In this document: in pieces, positions 1 through 12,456 of the stretch
Layout of the letters: each line of letters starts with the position of its first letter
How positions within the stretch are numbered: the stretch's first letter is position 1
From: Elephas maximus indicus
Lineage: Eukaryota; Chordata; Mammalia; Proboscidea; Elephantidae
Direction of reading: 5' to 3'
NCBI RefSeq assembly: GCF_024166365.1
Contig: NC_064822.1
Coordinates: 143,846,823-143,910,822, forward strand
DNA length: 64,000 nt
Notes under the pieces: generated by a model
Database searches by the model: none
Seen by the model: the letters and a program-made list of their open reading frames with translations, nothing else
Told to the model about the DNA's origin: nothing
Translations under genes and position numbers: made by a program

Positions 1-103
1 CCTCTGTTTCTGTTATCACCATTTTTTCCTTCCGTGTACCTTTCTCTAAGCATATCATTCTACAGGGTTGCTCTCTGTCATCACCTCTGCTCTGTTACTT
101 GCA

Positions 104-206
104 TTGTGTTTGTGTGTGCACGCATGTGTGTGCGTGTGTGCACGCATGTGTGTGCATGTGTGCGCATGTGTGTGCATGTGCACATGTGTGTACTTGTGCA
201 TGTGTT
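104..206. repeat. Compound TG/CATG microsatellite
   Basis: Interrupted (TG)n mixed with TGCACGCATG and TGTGCATG units. Several open frames on both strands here (cysteine/histidine-rich) are artefacts of this repeat. Confidence 0.9.
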
Positions 207-728
207 TGGGTGCACATGCAAGGGGTAGGCAGGAGTATTGCATGGCTTTATGGAATGCCATTTCATAAAATACTTTCCCATTATTTGGTCATGACATGAA
301 AATATTTGAGAACTCTTGGTTAAGCGTCAGAAATATCTGCTCTGATTACTTGCTGATTATCCTCAGCGGTGACCATCTGGCTTAGCTTCTTAAGCTCTGG
401 ACTGTGACTTAGGAACTGTGTTTTAATGGCCATGAGTCCATCTTCTGTTATTGTTGCCAGCTGAGCCACCATCCATAAAATGCAAATAATAAACTGAACT
501 ACTGTGGAAGGTAAAGAACAGTAATGAGTTCTGCCTATCATTCTAAAGCAATATCAATATATGATAAATTATGGTAGAGATCACAGTGGATGGAATGCAT
601 TCTGAGTACTTAAGAAGATATATATGTTTTTAGTTTTTTAGATTACTTTGAATCTCATTAGTTTGGCGATTAATCCCTTGGGTGTATGTATGGGTATGTT
701 TGTGTTAATAACATTAGGCAAAAAAAAA

Positions 729-905
729 ACAAAAACCAAACTCAGTGCCATTGTGTGGATTCCGACTCATAGGTACCCTACAGGACGGAATAGAACTGCC
801 CCATCGGGTTTCCAAGGCTGTAATCTTACAGAAGCACTGCCACGCCTTTCTCCCATGAAGTGGCTGGTGGGTTTAAGCCACCGACCTTTCAGTCACCATT
901 CACTA
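729..905 (-). mobile_element. AfroSINE, long variant
   Basis: The reverse complement of the SINE begins CAAACTCAGTGCCATTG and holds the extra segment GGCTGTAATCTTACAGAAGC...CTCCCATGAAG that marks the longer subfamily. The tRNA-like head at its right end is decayed. It lies in the ACSS3 intron left of the first exon in view. Confidence 0.8.
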
Positions 906-1257
906 AAATCAAGAAAACGAAAGTAACATTTCTAGTAATCAATGGAAGCTAATTGTGGATAAGTTTATGGTTAAACATATTTGGGTCACTGATTCCAGCA
1001 AAGAAACTACAAATAATAGAAACTTTTTTTCACAGGGATGTTATTTGCAATGAGAAACAAAATACCTGTAGGCAAGTCCAGAGAAAACATCTTTTGTAGT
1101 GATCGGGCTTTATTGTGTGTTGTAAATGCCTTGCGGTCATGTAATTCCCCTTTCTTCAAGCCTACTTGTCTACAGCTGAGAACAATGGAGTGGCCTTTCT
1201 TTTCTTTAGGAGAAACACTTCTACACAAATTATTCTGAACAGGTATCTTTAAATTAA

Positions 1258-1289
1258 AATATATATATATTATATATATATATATAATA
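1258..1289. repeat. (AT)n microsatellite
   Basis: Two runs of AT repeats separated by one T, about 30 bp, lying 170 bp before the first ACSS3 exon in view. Confidence 0.85.
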
Positions 1290-1460
1290 AAGTGTAATTT
1301 ACCAAATTGTTACTTCTAAATAATATTTTTCCACTATTCATCTATGTTTAATGTTAATTAAATTCTGTAACAAACTGGGGGGTGGGGCGGGGATGTACTG
1401 AAGAAATCATTATGACTCCAAGTCGCAACATTAAATAATAAATAATATTTCTTTCCCCAG

Positions 1461-1556
1461 AGACTGGATCCCCAATCACAGCTTCATGCATTGGATTAGG
1501 TAATTCTAAAACACCTCCACCAGGGCAAGCAGGAAAAAGTGTTCCAGGATACAATG
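1461..1556 (+). CDS. ACSS3: ACSS3 coding exon (7th from last): AMP-binding core
   Basis: The exon follows CCCCAG and ends before GTAAGA. It is 96 bp and starts at codon position 2, with the glutamate codon split as G|AG. It reads (E)TGSPITASCIGLGNSK, then a proline-rich TPPPGQAGKSVPGYN. This is the substrate-pocket and adenylate region after the conserved WWQTETG motif of acetyl- and propionyl-CoA synthetases; the WWQ part would be in the exon to the left of the window. It ends on the first base of a split valine codon that the next exon completes. No disruption is visible. Confidence 0.93.
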
Positions 1557-1947
1557 GTAAGAAATGGCCTTGGTTATTTGAAATACGTAATGTTAATGTA
1601 TTTGATAATTTCCTGTGTCTGGTGCCTATCATACCACTTGGAATATAAGTGGAGGTGCTTAACAGGAATTTGATTGAATAAAAATAAATATTAAAAATAA
1701 GTGCATTGAACTTTGCTATTAGTCAATTTGAACAAAAGTAAGGTTGTGGACCTCCAGGGAGATGTTTCAAAAAGCTGTCATAACAGTGGAAATATAATTT
1801 ATAAGGCGAGTTTAGAATATAAAAAAGAATATAGGGTGTGAAATTAATACATAAGGAACACCTACCTACTGGGTGCTGAGTGCTTTACAAATATCATTTC
1901 AGGAAAAGATGAAGTGTGTTTAATTCAGAGCTATTACTAACATTTTA

Positions 1948-2168
1948 GAGAGTGGTGTAGTGATTAAAGCACTCAACTTCTAACCAAAAGGTCTGCATTT
2001 CAAATCCACCATCTGCTCTGCAGGAGAAAGATGTGGCAGTCTTCTTCCACAAAAGATTTAAAGCCTTCAAAACCCTATAGGGCAGTTCTACCCTGCCCTG
2101 AACGAAAGAACGGTCGCTTTGAATCAGAATGGCCTCAGGGTCAGGAGGTTTGGTTTGGGTTTGGTTTT
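1948..2168 (+). mobile_element. AfroSINE, long variant
   Basis: It starts GTGGTGTAGTGATTAAAGCA and contains the long-variant insert GCAGGAGAAAGATGTGGCAG. It ends in a GGTTTGGTTTGGGTTTGG tail and is diverged. Confidence 0.82.
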
Positions 2169-2187
2169 AAGTAACTTTCTTAAGGTA

Positions 2188-2302
2188 GGAAACCCTGGTG
2201 GTGTGGTGGTTAAGTGCTACGGCTGTTAACCAAAGGGTTGGAAATTCAAATCCACCAGGCGCTCCTTGGAAGCTCTATGGGGCAGTTCTACTCTGTTTTT
2301 TT
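2188..2302 (+). mobile_element. AfroSINE lacking its 3' third, with TSD
   Basis: The head GGAAACCCTGGTGGTG is intact, but the copy stops at GTTCTACTCTG followed by a T run. The usual TCCTATAGGGTCGCTATGAG...GGCA tail is missing. TTTCTTAAGGTA occurs at 2176-2187 and 2303-2314 as a perfect TSD. Confidence 0.85.
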
Positions 2303-2691
2303 TTTCTTAAGGTAACACAGCTGGTTAGGTCTGGAGGGCAGTGCAAATCATTGTGTTTTGTTCGCTCATTTCCACTACAAAAGCTGTATTTTTTTTCCAT
2401 TACATATACTACCTTTTAATTTAGGAGCGATGATAAGGCCTTTGAGACTTGTTGGCAAAAAATTAAGAGTAAGGGTTCTGAAAAGAAAAGTCATTTCATT
2501 TATGCTGGCTGTATATGACAAAGAGATATAAAATAGCCTTTCAATATTTATTTTTACATTTATGCTAGTATGTGTAACAGTTAAATAATTTCTCTTGGAC
2601 TCTACTCAGTATATAAACTTATACAAATCATCTAACTTACCAAATACATATTTCTAAATAGGAATAATAATTCTATATTCTTTTTAGGGCT

Positions 2692-2862
2692 GGAACCCCT
2701 GGTGGCATAGTGGTTAAGTGCTACAGCTGCTAACCAAAGGGTCGGCAGTTCGAATCCACCAGGCACTCCTTGGAAACTCTATGGGGCAGTTCTACTCCGT
2801 CCTATAAGGTCGCTATTGAGTCGGAATCGACTTGAGGGCACTGGGTTACTGGGCTTTTTTAG
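2692..2862 (+). mobile_element. AfroSINE, short variant, full length
   Basis: It runs from GGAACCCCTGGTGGCATAG to ACTGGGTTACTGGGCTTTTT, with the TTCGAATCCACC box B and the GAGTCGGAATCGACTTGA tail. Confidence 0.9.
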
Positions 2863-3004
2863 GACTGTTATGCACTGGGTGGGCTGTTGTGATGTAACAC
2901 AAGGAAGCATTAACATAATGCCTGCCAGGAGAAAGAGTGACCTAAATGTTACCTGGTGTTGCTACTGATATTTCAGAGAAACCAAAGGGACTAACTTGAT
3001 TTAG

Positions 3005-3090
3005 ACTCATACGTTCATCTTACAGACAAGAAAATGAGGCACAGAGGTTACGATATTTGCATAAGGTCACACAATTTAGCCTAGTAGATT
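3005..3090 (-). repeat. MIR fragment
   Basis: It contains ACAAGAAAATGAGGCACAGA and GGTCACACAATTTAGC, the antisense MIR core. Confidence 0.6.
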
Positions 3091-3784
3091 TATTATGGAA
3101 ACTCACCTTTGGGGGACAGAATGTAATTCCTAACAAAGATTTTGATTTTCACGTAAATTATCAAATTTAGAGATTTCTCTTTTGCATCTCTTAAAAAAAA
3201 AAATTCCTTCTGGGACAATGATTAAGAAAACATAGGTGTTTAGTTTAGCCTAGCAAGTATATTTATACAGAGACACTTTTTTTTTTTTTTAAGGACAGAA
3301 ATAGGTATTCTGTGAAGCCTGTGACTTCTCTGCCATGGTCATGGATAGGTGAACCCAGCTTTTGTGAAATTCTTTGTTTGAACAGCTCTGTCATCCCTGC
3401 TGATTTTACCGGCAAAATTGCTTTTGTGTTGAGACATTTTAGGGCTAATTGTAGGAAATGTTAAGCACATTTCCTTTTAGTAGTTCAGTAACATTTTTAT
3501 ATCGTTATAAGAAAGAGTTACACTTTGATTCGTCATGGCACTTCAGTACAGAAGTGTCTCATTGTCTGAAAGCCATTGGCTTACAGACAGCACAGATAAA
3601 ATATTAGCACTAAACTATAACTACGGGAGCAGTGGCTTTATGATTTGTGTTTTTTATATGTTTTGTGGTAATTCAGAGATTCAAAACCATAATTTATTAT
3701 CAATTTATAAGGAATAGCTGTAAGCTTTGGGGGAAAAAAAAAAGAAAAACCTCTTTGTATGAAAAAAACATTAAACATGATATA

Positions 3785-3985
3785 ATATTAATTTACATTC
3801 ATTGGGTATCTTTTATAGGCTTGCCACTTTATATACTTTCTTTTCCCAAGTAATTCTTATACCAGCACTGTGAAAAAAGAATTATTCCTATTTTGTAGAC
3901 AGGGAAGCTGAAAAGGTACTAGAAAATGCTTAGTGGCACATAGCTGGTAAGTTGGCCACTGTACCCGGATCTGGGGAAACAAAGA
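3785..3985 (-). repeat. MIR
   Basis: The antisense MIR pattern is a poorly conserved head, then GTAGACAGGGAAGCTGAAAA, TGGCACATAGCTGGTAAG and CCCGGATCTGGGG. Confidence 0.55.
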
Positions 3986-4077
3986 TAAATTAAGCATGGC
4001 TTCCACCTTTAAGGAACTCAGTGAGAGAAGATTCCTACATAGCTAATAATTGTCAAAATAGAGTTTTTAAAAAAATA

Positions 4078-4303
4078 ATTTATTTTCTTTTTCATTGCTG
4101 TTGCTGTTGAGAATATACACAGTAAAACATACAACAAGTCAACAGTTTGTACAGGTACAGTTCAGTGACATCGCTTATTGCGTTCTTCAAGTTGTGCAGC
4201 CATTCTCACCCTCCTTTTCTGAGTTGTTCCTCCACCGTTAACATAAAATCACTGCCCCCTAAGGTTCCTATCTAATTTTTGAAGTTGTTGTAGTCAATTT
4301 GAT
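4078..4303 (-). mobile_element. L1 3' UTR fragment (afrotherian-type)
   Basis: Reverse-complemented, it aligns over its whole length with the last 230 bp of the plus-strand L1 end at 24.8-25.0 kb (shared GATCAAA, AACAGCAACT, GAGAATGGCTGC, AACAGCAAT). The older insert ends next to a later AfroSINE. Confidence 0.7.
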
Positions 4304-4314
4304 CCCATATAGAC

Positions 4315-4473
4315 CCAAAAACCCACTGCCATCGAGTTGCTTCCAACTCTTAGCGACCCTATAGGACAGAGTAGAACTGCCCCACAGAGTTTCCAAGGAG
4401 CACCTGGCAGATTCCAACTGCCGACCCTTTGGTTAGCAGCCATAGCACTTAACCACTACACCACCAGGGTTTC
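4315..4473 (-). mobile_element. AfroSINE, full length, with TSD
   Basis: The reverse complement is complete from GGAAACCCTGGTGGTG to CGATGGCAGTGGG. CATATAGAC flanks it at 4306-4314 and 4474-4482. It inserted directly against an older L1 3' UTR piece. Confidence 0.9.
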
Positions 4474-5263
4474 CATATAGACAGATCTCAAAATAGAGTT
4501 TTAAAACAAAGATCTCTGGAAATACAAAGAAGGGCACAAAACAATTGTTTTCTGGGGGAGGGTATTCTTGTCTTCTTTTCTCATAGCTTTTTACAGTAGA
4601 ATTATCTGAATGGATGAAGTCATATGAAGGATCAATTAGCGCTTAGAAGACAATTTACCGTCATATTCAGTATGCACTAAGAGTATCGAACATAGAGAAA
4701 AGCCTTGATCTCCTAAATAAAGTGTTTCAGGATTTTCTCTGTGTAGCATAGAAAACATTGGGATCATATCTGGGTAGATTAAATTGAACTTTCAGAGCCA
4801 TAAGTGAGGATTAAGGCTTAAATCCAAATAAGTGGTTTTCTAGGCTTTTCAATGCTTCATTGTTAGTGCTTGCAAAATTGTTGCAGGTATATTTTAAAGC
4901 TTTGTTTGTTTCCTTTCCTTTTGAAAAGTTGGCATTTTTAAAAAAATGTCCTTAACAGAATAGAATGGAACCTTTACGTGGACATAAGCATAGACCTTGA
5001 ATTACCACCATGTTTGAAATAAGAAATTTTGATTTAAGAGAGCTTCTGAAATAAATTTCTTATCTTTTAGGAATCCAAAGTGTGTAGGTACTTTTTATGT
5101 TTTGTAAAAGATTTTGGATTGTTCATATTGTATGTTCATGTCTCACAGGAATTCAACAAGCCTTGTTAAAGTGAGATTTTTTTGAAGGTTGACTTAGAAA
5201 ATATGAAAATACCTTTAAGCTTTAAATTATGCATTTTATTTATTTATTTATTTAACTTTACAG

Positions 5264-5327
5264 TTATGATTTTGGACGACAACATGCAAAAACTGAAGGC
5301 TCGGTACTTAGGAAATATTGTGGTAAA
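5264..5327 (+). CDS. ACSS3: ACSS3 coding exon (6th from last)
   Basis: This 64-bp exon lies between TTTACAG and GTAAGC. It reads (V)MILDDNMQKLKARYLGNIVV plus the first two bases of a lysine codon. It is the strand region of the AMP-binding fold just before the hinge, where family members carry a 'V(D/E)-(D/E)-G/N' turn. The G that opens the next exon completes the lysine, so the reading frame holds across a 15.2-kb intron. It is too short to stand out as an open frame and was found by frame and splice-site matching. Confidence 0.93.
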
Positions 5328-7043
5328 GTAAGCAAAACCTGTACTACTACTATTTAAAGGGCAAATATTGGCATGTCATGCTAAAAAAAATTATAGTCAT
5401 AATACTATTGAAGAGGTTGCATGATAAGCTCCTCTATTATTTGTCAATCCTGCCATCTCTACTATAATTTAAACACAGACATCATATAAAGTAGCACATA
5501 TTTTAGGGAACAATTTTAAAAAGATAAACCTTGCATCTCTGTAAGTAATGTATAGATGATAAGAGTAACTTTTACATCTATGTATTATTTGCATAATTTT
5601 ATGGTATATATGACTTTCCACTTTTTGCCAAGCATTTTACATTGTTGAAATAATACTGTTGATTCAATTTCATGTATTGCTGCTTTCCCTTAACTGTGTC
5701 TCATGAGCATTCTTAAGCATTGTTCTCCTTAAAAATACTTTATCCCCATTACAGGCCTGTTAGTTTTTTTGTTTTTTAATGATTATAAATAACGCTGTAG
5801 GGAACATCTTTTTGCATTGTCCTTTTCACCTTTTTGGATAATTGCTTTAGCATCAAATATATATCTAGAAGGACTATTAATAGGTCAAAAAGTAGCAGAA
5901 TATAAATTCCCTGACTCACCAAACACCAGATGCATTATCAGCTTTCATTATTGCTAGTTTGATTTTTAAAAAGTGCTAAAATTTAAAGTGAAAATATTTC
6001 AATTTACTTTGATTAAATCCATATTTTAAAATTGTTGATCTGGGAGAAGGAGAAATATAAGTTTATTAAGTTGGGAGATCCACAGTATGTAACATTTTAA
6101 TAATAGTAAGTGGATCTGATTAACATGATAATGGTCTTTACTGACATAATTTAAGTAGTAGACTTTTTTAGAGTAATTTGCTATAAATAAATAATATTAT
6201 ATGACAGGTCTTAGAAAAGATTTGTTTTCCTATTTATTACAATTAGAAGTTAAAAGAACTGTTATTATCTTCCATTCTCTGATTGGTATAAGATTGCCTC
6301 AGGTTACCAAAACATTTAAAAATCTTTGAAAGCTAAATGAGAAACAGTAGCCAAAAAGTAAAGTAATTCATTTCTTTAGGTAGTAATACAGTGACTTTAC
6401 CAAAAGGTAAAGATACACAGTCTGATACAATTCTCATATTCTTATGTTATCAGTAATCATGAAAAGCAATAGATTACTTTTAAAAATTTTTCAATTTAAG
6501 ATAAAATGTCCAACAAGATGGAAGCATTAAGTATTGAATAAACCATTTGTCTTTATGTTTCTCTGAATCAGAATTCATATTAACACAGAGCTGTTTAAAA
6601 TTTGATCTGTTGAGGCAAAAACAAGGGGTAGGACTTCCTAAAGAAATTGATAATATGGACAAGGTTGTGTGTGGATGTTTACTTTGCATAGGTATGCACA
6701 TGCTGTTTGAGAGCTTTTAAAACTGCTCTAGCAGCATATATTTTTATATATCCCCTTGACTATAAGTAAGTCACATATTTTATAAAGTAACTTTTGCAAG
6801 ACCTCAATAATAGCATTTGAGCCAGCCTGATTTTAAGCCCTTCACTTTAATTATCGGTAGCTTCACCCCACATTCATTTGAAGATAATCAAATATAGCAC
6901 TATTGCACATAAACTATAATTTCTTCTTGTTGCCATTAGTGTTATTAAGATACATGAAAGTAACACAACTGTTGCTTTAAAGAATTCTGTAATTTAGTTT
7001 GTTACCAATTCAGGATAATTTTCTTCCCTCTGTATTCTTAAAT

Positions 7044-7212
7044 GGAAACTCTGGTGGCATAGTGGTTAAGTGCTACAGCTGCTAACCAAAAAGGTCAGCA
7101 GTTTGAATGTACCAGGTGCTCCTTGGAAACTCTATGGGGCAGTTATGTTCTGTTCTATATGGTCACTGTGCGTCGAAATTGACTCAGCGGCAACGGGGTT
7201 GGTTTGGGTTTC
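7044..7212 (+). mobile_element. AfroSINE, full length, with TSD
   Basis: It runs from GGAAACTCTGGTGGCATAG to the GGTTGGTTTGGG tail. TSDs TGTATTCTTAAAT at 7031-7043 and TGTATTCCTAAAT at 7213-7225 differ at one base. Confidence 0.9.
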
Positions 7213-9764
7213 TGTATTCCTAAATAGGCAGTTTTACTGTAAAGATCCTGGATTCTGAGATCGTATTATGTATCACTTAGAGATGCAATACAATATAACA
7301 TGTGGGACGCTGATTCTGCCTTTAGGTTAGCAGTGAAACTGTATATTTTAGAATATTATAAATGCTGTTTTAGAAAATTAAGGCAGAAATACAATTTATC
7401 AACTAGGCCTCTCTTTTCTTAATGGCACTGTTTTTGAAATCTTTCTGGAACTTATTTTTATCTGTAAAAGCAAGTATTTCCTATGTCCATATCCCTTTAA
7501 AACACACATCCCCAGTAACCATTCCATGCTAACTCATCAATCTGAAAATTATTCACTGACCCCAGTGGCTTCCTGCAGGCTGTTTTTATGTTTAACTTCT
7601 ATCAGTAAAACTTGTTTATGTTGGTCCATAACTGTTCAGCTGTTCTGAGTGCCTTGAGGAGATACATCCTTCACTTAAAATGGAAAAATGCCAAGGAGTG
7701 CTCTTTAGAAGGACATAATAAATATTTTAATTGAACTAAGGAGATGGAGAAAACAGACATTGACTTAATACAAAAAAATTTACTGTAGTTAAAAAATAAA
7801 AGTATGTAATTTGAGAGATATTCATTCTTTCCATGTAGGTCACATTCTAAAGAAAGACTATGATCTGAAAGCAAGTCTGTTCCAGGGACCATCTGGATGG
7901 GTCCCCAGAACCATTTGGTGGCTTGTAGAAGGTGTTTTATTAGGCACACAGGCTCAGAGTCTACAACTTATCTGGGACTGAAACATTTTTAAATGTATTG
8001 ACCTTGCCAATATAAGAAATTTAGGATCAAAATGAATACATATTTAAATAAATATCTCTAATATTTAGCATAACAACGTCATGATCAAATTGAGCCTCCA
8101 TAAATTTTTCATTTTATTTGCAAGTAATTTTTCAATTGTATGTCTTACTTCCCATGATTCCTGAACTTGCACAGTGATTACTGATAAATAATAACCCACG
8201 GTCAACTGAATATGTGGCTTCTTGCCAAATCATTTCAAAAGCAAAAAGATAATTTTTTTTTTCTGGAAAAAAAGTTGTAGATTACATAGGGTGTGATCAT
8301 ATTTTATCAACTTTGAAAGGATATGGGGTGAAACACCAGTGAGAATAACTGAAATCCATGAAGGGCTTAAAGCTAAACTGCCATCAAAAACCACGTCTGG
8401 GAGTGACCACCACCAAAGAGATAAATATCCTTTCTTCTGAATAATTTATGCCCTTATTTATGCTCATGCTTTTCTTTATTGCTTTGTATAATCACTATGT
8501 AGAATACTCTTTGAAAGAAGAATACTCCCTAGTATCATTTATGTTCACTAATCATAGCTGTAGTAATTATAAAAATAGAGGAGAAATTTGCATGAGATAT
8601 TTAAAATATATGGGGCTCAGCCTATATTTAAATAAGTCAGTAAGGAAATAGTAACTTTTTCTTTCAAGCCTCCACTTTTTGTTTGTTTTTTGGTGTAGTT
8701 ACAGCTTCTGGTTTTACTATAAAATCTGTTATGAATAGTATAAATAAGTCGGAAACTATACTCTGGCAGGTTTCGTTTTGTTTTTTAATATAAAACTATA
8801 ATCCTATATCCACCCCATGTAAGATTCTAAATGTAATGATTCATTGTACCATATTAAGATTGTTGACCCCAAAATCAGGAATAGTGACATGTGGAAATTA
8901 AGTATTGTGATCTAATTCATTTTTCCATATCCTTTCTGGAAGTCACTGTTTTGCTTCCCTTGGAATCTCTTAAGTAAAAGGTAGACATGTTAGTGATTTC
9001 TAAACTACTCAGTGCACTAGGATGCAATAAGCACAAATCGTGCAATTTTACTAGTTTCTTGTATTCATAAGATTCACCTTTCTAGTAGAATAGAACTCTT
9101 CATGTCTGCATGGATATTAGAAAATCCCTTTGATTCTGAAACCTACTCCAGGCAGTTAATTCAGTAGGAAAGTTATGGTACCTAAATTGTTATGAATACA
9201 AAATGTTCATGACTTTTAGAAGGTGCACCTATAATTGTATCCAAAGTTCCAAATTGTGGAAATAAAACTATCAGTTGGTAATTTCCAGGCACCAGAAAGC
9301 AGGACATAAAAGAAAATTTTAATTGCAGCTGCTTCCCTCAGTATCACAGTGCTCACTGTTATTAAAGCCATAGGTCTGACTCTTCTTCTCTGGTGGATTT
9401 ACATTTTTTTCTGACGCAGTCCTTTGTTCCTATTGGTTGTGTAGCTTGTCCCCTCCTTGCTGTGTTCCTCTGACTTGTACCCTGCAGGCAGTGGTGGGTG
9501 GGCGACAGCTGAATGGAATTGTCTGAAATGGCTTTACTCTAGTGCCTGCCAATTTCTCGTCCTCCAGATGTTGAACTCCCAGCCCTTAATGATATTTGTT
9601 CACATCTTTACAGCTTTGCAGGAGTGGATCAGGCATACTGTCTTGGGAGAGGGTCAGGACACAATTCTTTTCATCGGGCTATCCTTTGAGTAAAAGCAAG
9701 TGTATTATGTAATTTCAATCTCTTTCCTTTCTAAAGTCTCATATAGAGATTTTAGTTCATCTTC

Positions 9765-9905
9765 TGTTTTTTTTCTGTTAGCCTCACATCAACACTATGA
9801 GATAGATAGTGGGACAGATACGATCCTCCTTTTAGATATAGAAAACTAAACGTCAGTAGTGATCTTGCAGCTAGAACTCAGATTTATTACCCAATCTTTT
9901 GTCTG
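9765..9905 (-). repeat. MIR fragment
   Basis: It shows GCCTCACATCAACACTATGA, AGATAGTGGG, AGATATAGAAAACTAAACG and CTTGCAGCTAGAACTCAG, the antisense MIR layout. Confidence 0.55.
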
Positions 9906-10199
9906 CCCAGAGAGAAAAAAATTACAGCCTTGTCAGTCTCTTCTGGAGAGGTAAAAGCTGGCTTCATATGAAAATCTCAGATAAAGCGTAAGGACCCCAT
10001 AGAAAGTATTGAGAGTGTAAAGTTGAGATGGAACTCCAGAATTCTCCAGGGAAGAGGAGTTATCTCTTCAATCTATATCTGTTACCATAGGCAATGTATG
10101 CAGATCACCTGGCAATTGGTAATTACGTACTGTAAAACTCGCTAATAAAAAACTAGGCTACTTTTACCCTATGCCTTGAATATTGATATTTTGATGTTA

Positions 10200-11330
10200 T
10201 TTTATTAACTTAATGGAGTAGGCACCATTTGCAATAGCCATCCTCCCAATCTTTCCTCTAAAACTACTGAATTTCTTATAGTTTCCAATATGCCAGGATT
10301 TCTATGATTCTGAGACCTCAGTTCATATTTTTGTATTATCAATGCCTAGCACAGTGACTGAGGAATACCAAGCACCCAACAAACGTAGACCTAATGAAGA
10401 AAATAATTAATGCATGAATTAATGCATGATTGAATCAATCATCAATCAAATGATCGCTGAGGTGTTTTCTAATGTCCCTCCACTGGCTGCTTCCACTCAA
10501 ATATTTCCCACCCTAAATCAACCTGCCTTCCACATTAAACCATTGCTTATATCTTCCCTTCCAGTCACCAACATATTTTTAAAATGTAATATAACCTTAC
10601 TGCATTCACTTATTTCTCATTTACTCCTTAACTGCTTTGGCTGTTGTCTTCTCCACTCTCTTGAAATTGCAGTTATGAGGATACTCAAGAACATCTTAAT
10701 TACTAAATCCCATGACCTATGTTGAATCCACTTTCATATAAAATTTGTACTTCCATTTACCTTTTTGAACACTCAGTCATTATTAACACTCTGTTCTTGG
10801 GGCTCTTAAAATACTGCTTTATTTTGCCTATGCATCTCTAATCCTGCTCTTTATTTTTATGTAATGGTCCTATTCTTCCTTTAACCCAACTTTAATAATG
10901 TTTTTTGGCCTTGGATTTTTCCTTCTTATTCCATACTCTTTTCCAGGATCACTCACTGATTTCCAACCTTTCAGTGATTAGCTAGCTGCACGTGATTAAC
11001 ATATCTACATATTTACCCTATCTGATTTTCAGATAAAACCTTTATTAATATTAGATAGCTCCACCTATGTTCCCAGAGGCTCTTTAAACCAAACTCTCTA
11101 TTTCCTTTCTACTTCTCCAAACCTCAATATGCCACATCTCACCAAAATATTGCTTTACTGCTTTTGTCCTTGTTTTTTTGTTGGCATCATCATTGTTCTA
11201 GACTGGAAAGCTTAGAGACAACTTTGATTCTCTCTCTTCTTCATCCCTCATATTTGATTTTCATCCTATTACTGTGACTTCTAGTTATCCGATTATATTG
11301 GATTCAGCATTTTTTTCCTAGAACAAATCT
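10200..11330 (+). repeat. L2-like LINE relics
   Basis: The stretch CAATGCCTAGCACAGTGACT followed by GAATTAATGCATGATTG at 10340-10440 is an L2 3' terminus. The C/T-rich stretch 10460-11330 resembles the L2 3' coding region (CACTCTCTTGAAATTGCAG, TGTTGAATCCACTTTC). It is very old and the boundaries are vague. Confidence 0.5.
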
Positions 11331-11580
11331 GATTATATCCTCCTCTTCTTTAAAAATATCTTTGAAAACTGAGCATTATCAAACACCTGTTTATGATGGT
11401 TATGGTCATTTAAAATTTGTCCCATTCTCTGTTGCTCCATTGCCCCATTTCCAACTTATGCTGTCCCTTCACACTCCTCATATGCATATTCCTACGTGTG
11501 CACACACAAAATACAGACACGCACACATCGTAAGTGTTGGTTAGACTGAGCAGACTATTTGTACTTATGTAGACATTCAA

Positions 11581-11792
11581 AGGAGCCCTGGCGGTGCAAT
11601 GGTTTAAGTGGTCAGCTGCTAACCAAAAGTTGGCAGTTTAAACCCACCTGTGGCTCAAGTGGGAGAAAAGTCCTGGTGATCTGCTCCCATAAAGATTACT
11701 GCCTAGAGCTGTTCTCCTTTGGGCCAGTTCTACTCTGTCCTATAGGGTTTAATAGGGTTACTATAAGTCAAAATCGACTCGGTTGCGCATTA
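11581..11792 (+). mobile_element. AfroSINE, long variant
   Basis: It starts AGGAGCCCTGGCGGTGCAAT and has the long-variant middle (TAAAGATTACTGCCTAGAG). It ends at AAAATCGACTCGGTTGCGCA. The tail is unusual and lacks GGTTTGG. Confidence 0.85.
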
Positions 11793-12277
11793 TATGTTTT
11801 AAGAATTCAGTATATGTTTATTGATTAACAGACTGTGCAAAGAGTGAATAAATGAAAGGAAGAAAGAAAAAGGAAAACACATGACGAGGAAGAAAGGAGG
11901 AAGAATGGCCATTCAGCATGAAGTGCCTTTCTTGACTCTTCACTTCTTGGCTTTATGAACTTGTCCTTCAAGATCCAGACCATGGATCACCTTCTATACA
12001 TCAAATTCTCTGAGTCTCCTCTCTTCTCAGGGCACTTCCTCTTATGTTAATGTAATTCGCATATTGCATATATTGAGTTGTTTATTAGATGTTCATGCAG
12101 GATGATTTGAATGACTCTAACATCTGCTTCCTTCTTTTCAATATTCTGGGACCTCGTCCTTCTCTTTCTGCTCCTTTACCTCCCCCTCTATTTCTCACTC
12201 TTTAACTTGATCTCTTCATCACCATTTCTCCAATTCTCTGCCAAACACGTGCAATATTTAATGGTGATTGCCTCTTT

Positions 12278-12456
12278 AAACCCACTGCCATCCAGTTGGT
12301 TCTGACTCGTAGCAACCTCATAGGGTTTCCAAGGCTGTAAGTCTTTATGCAAGCTGACTGTCACCTCTTTTTTCCTCAGAGCGGCTGGTGGGTTTGAACT
12401 GCTGACCTTTTGGTTAGCAGCTAAGTGCTTTAACCACTGTGCCACCAGCATTCCTT
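12278..12456 (-). mobile_element. AfroSINE, long variant
   Basis: The reverse-complement tail is AAACCCACTGCCATCCAGTT, the middle GGCTGTAAGTCTTTATGC is long-variant, and the head is GTGCCACCAGCATTCCTT. Confidence 0.85.

Noticed and set aside
34-299. Several Cys/His-rich frames on both strands
   Set aside because: Products of translating a TG/CATG microsatellite in all frames.
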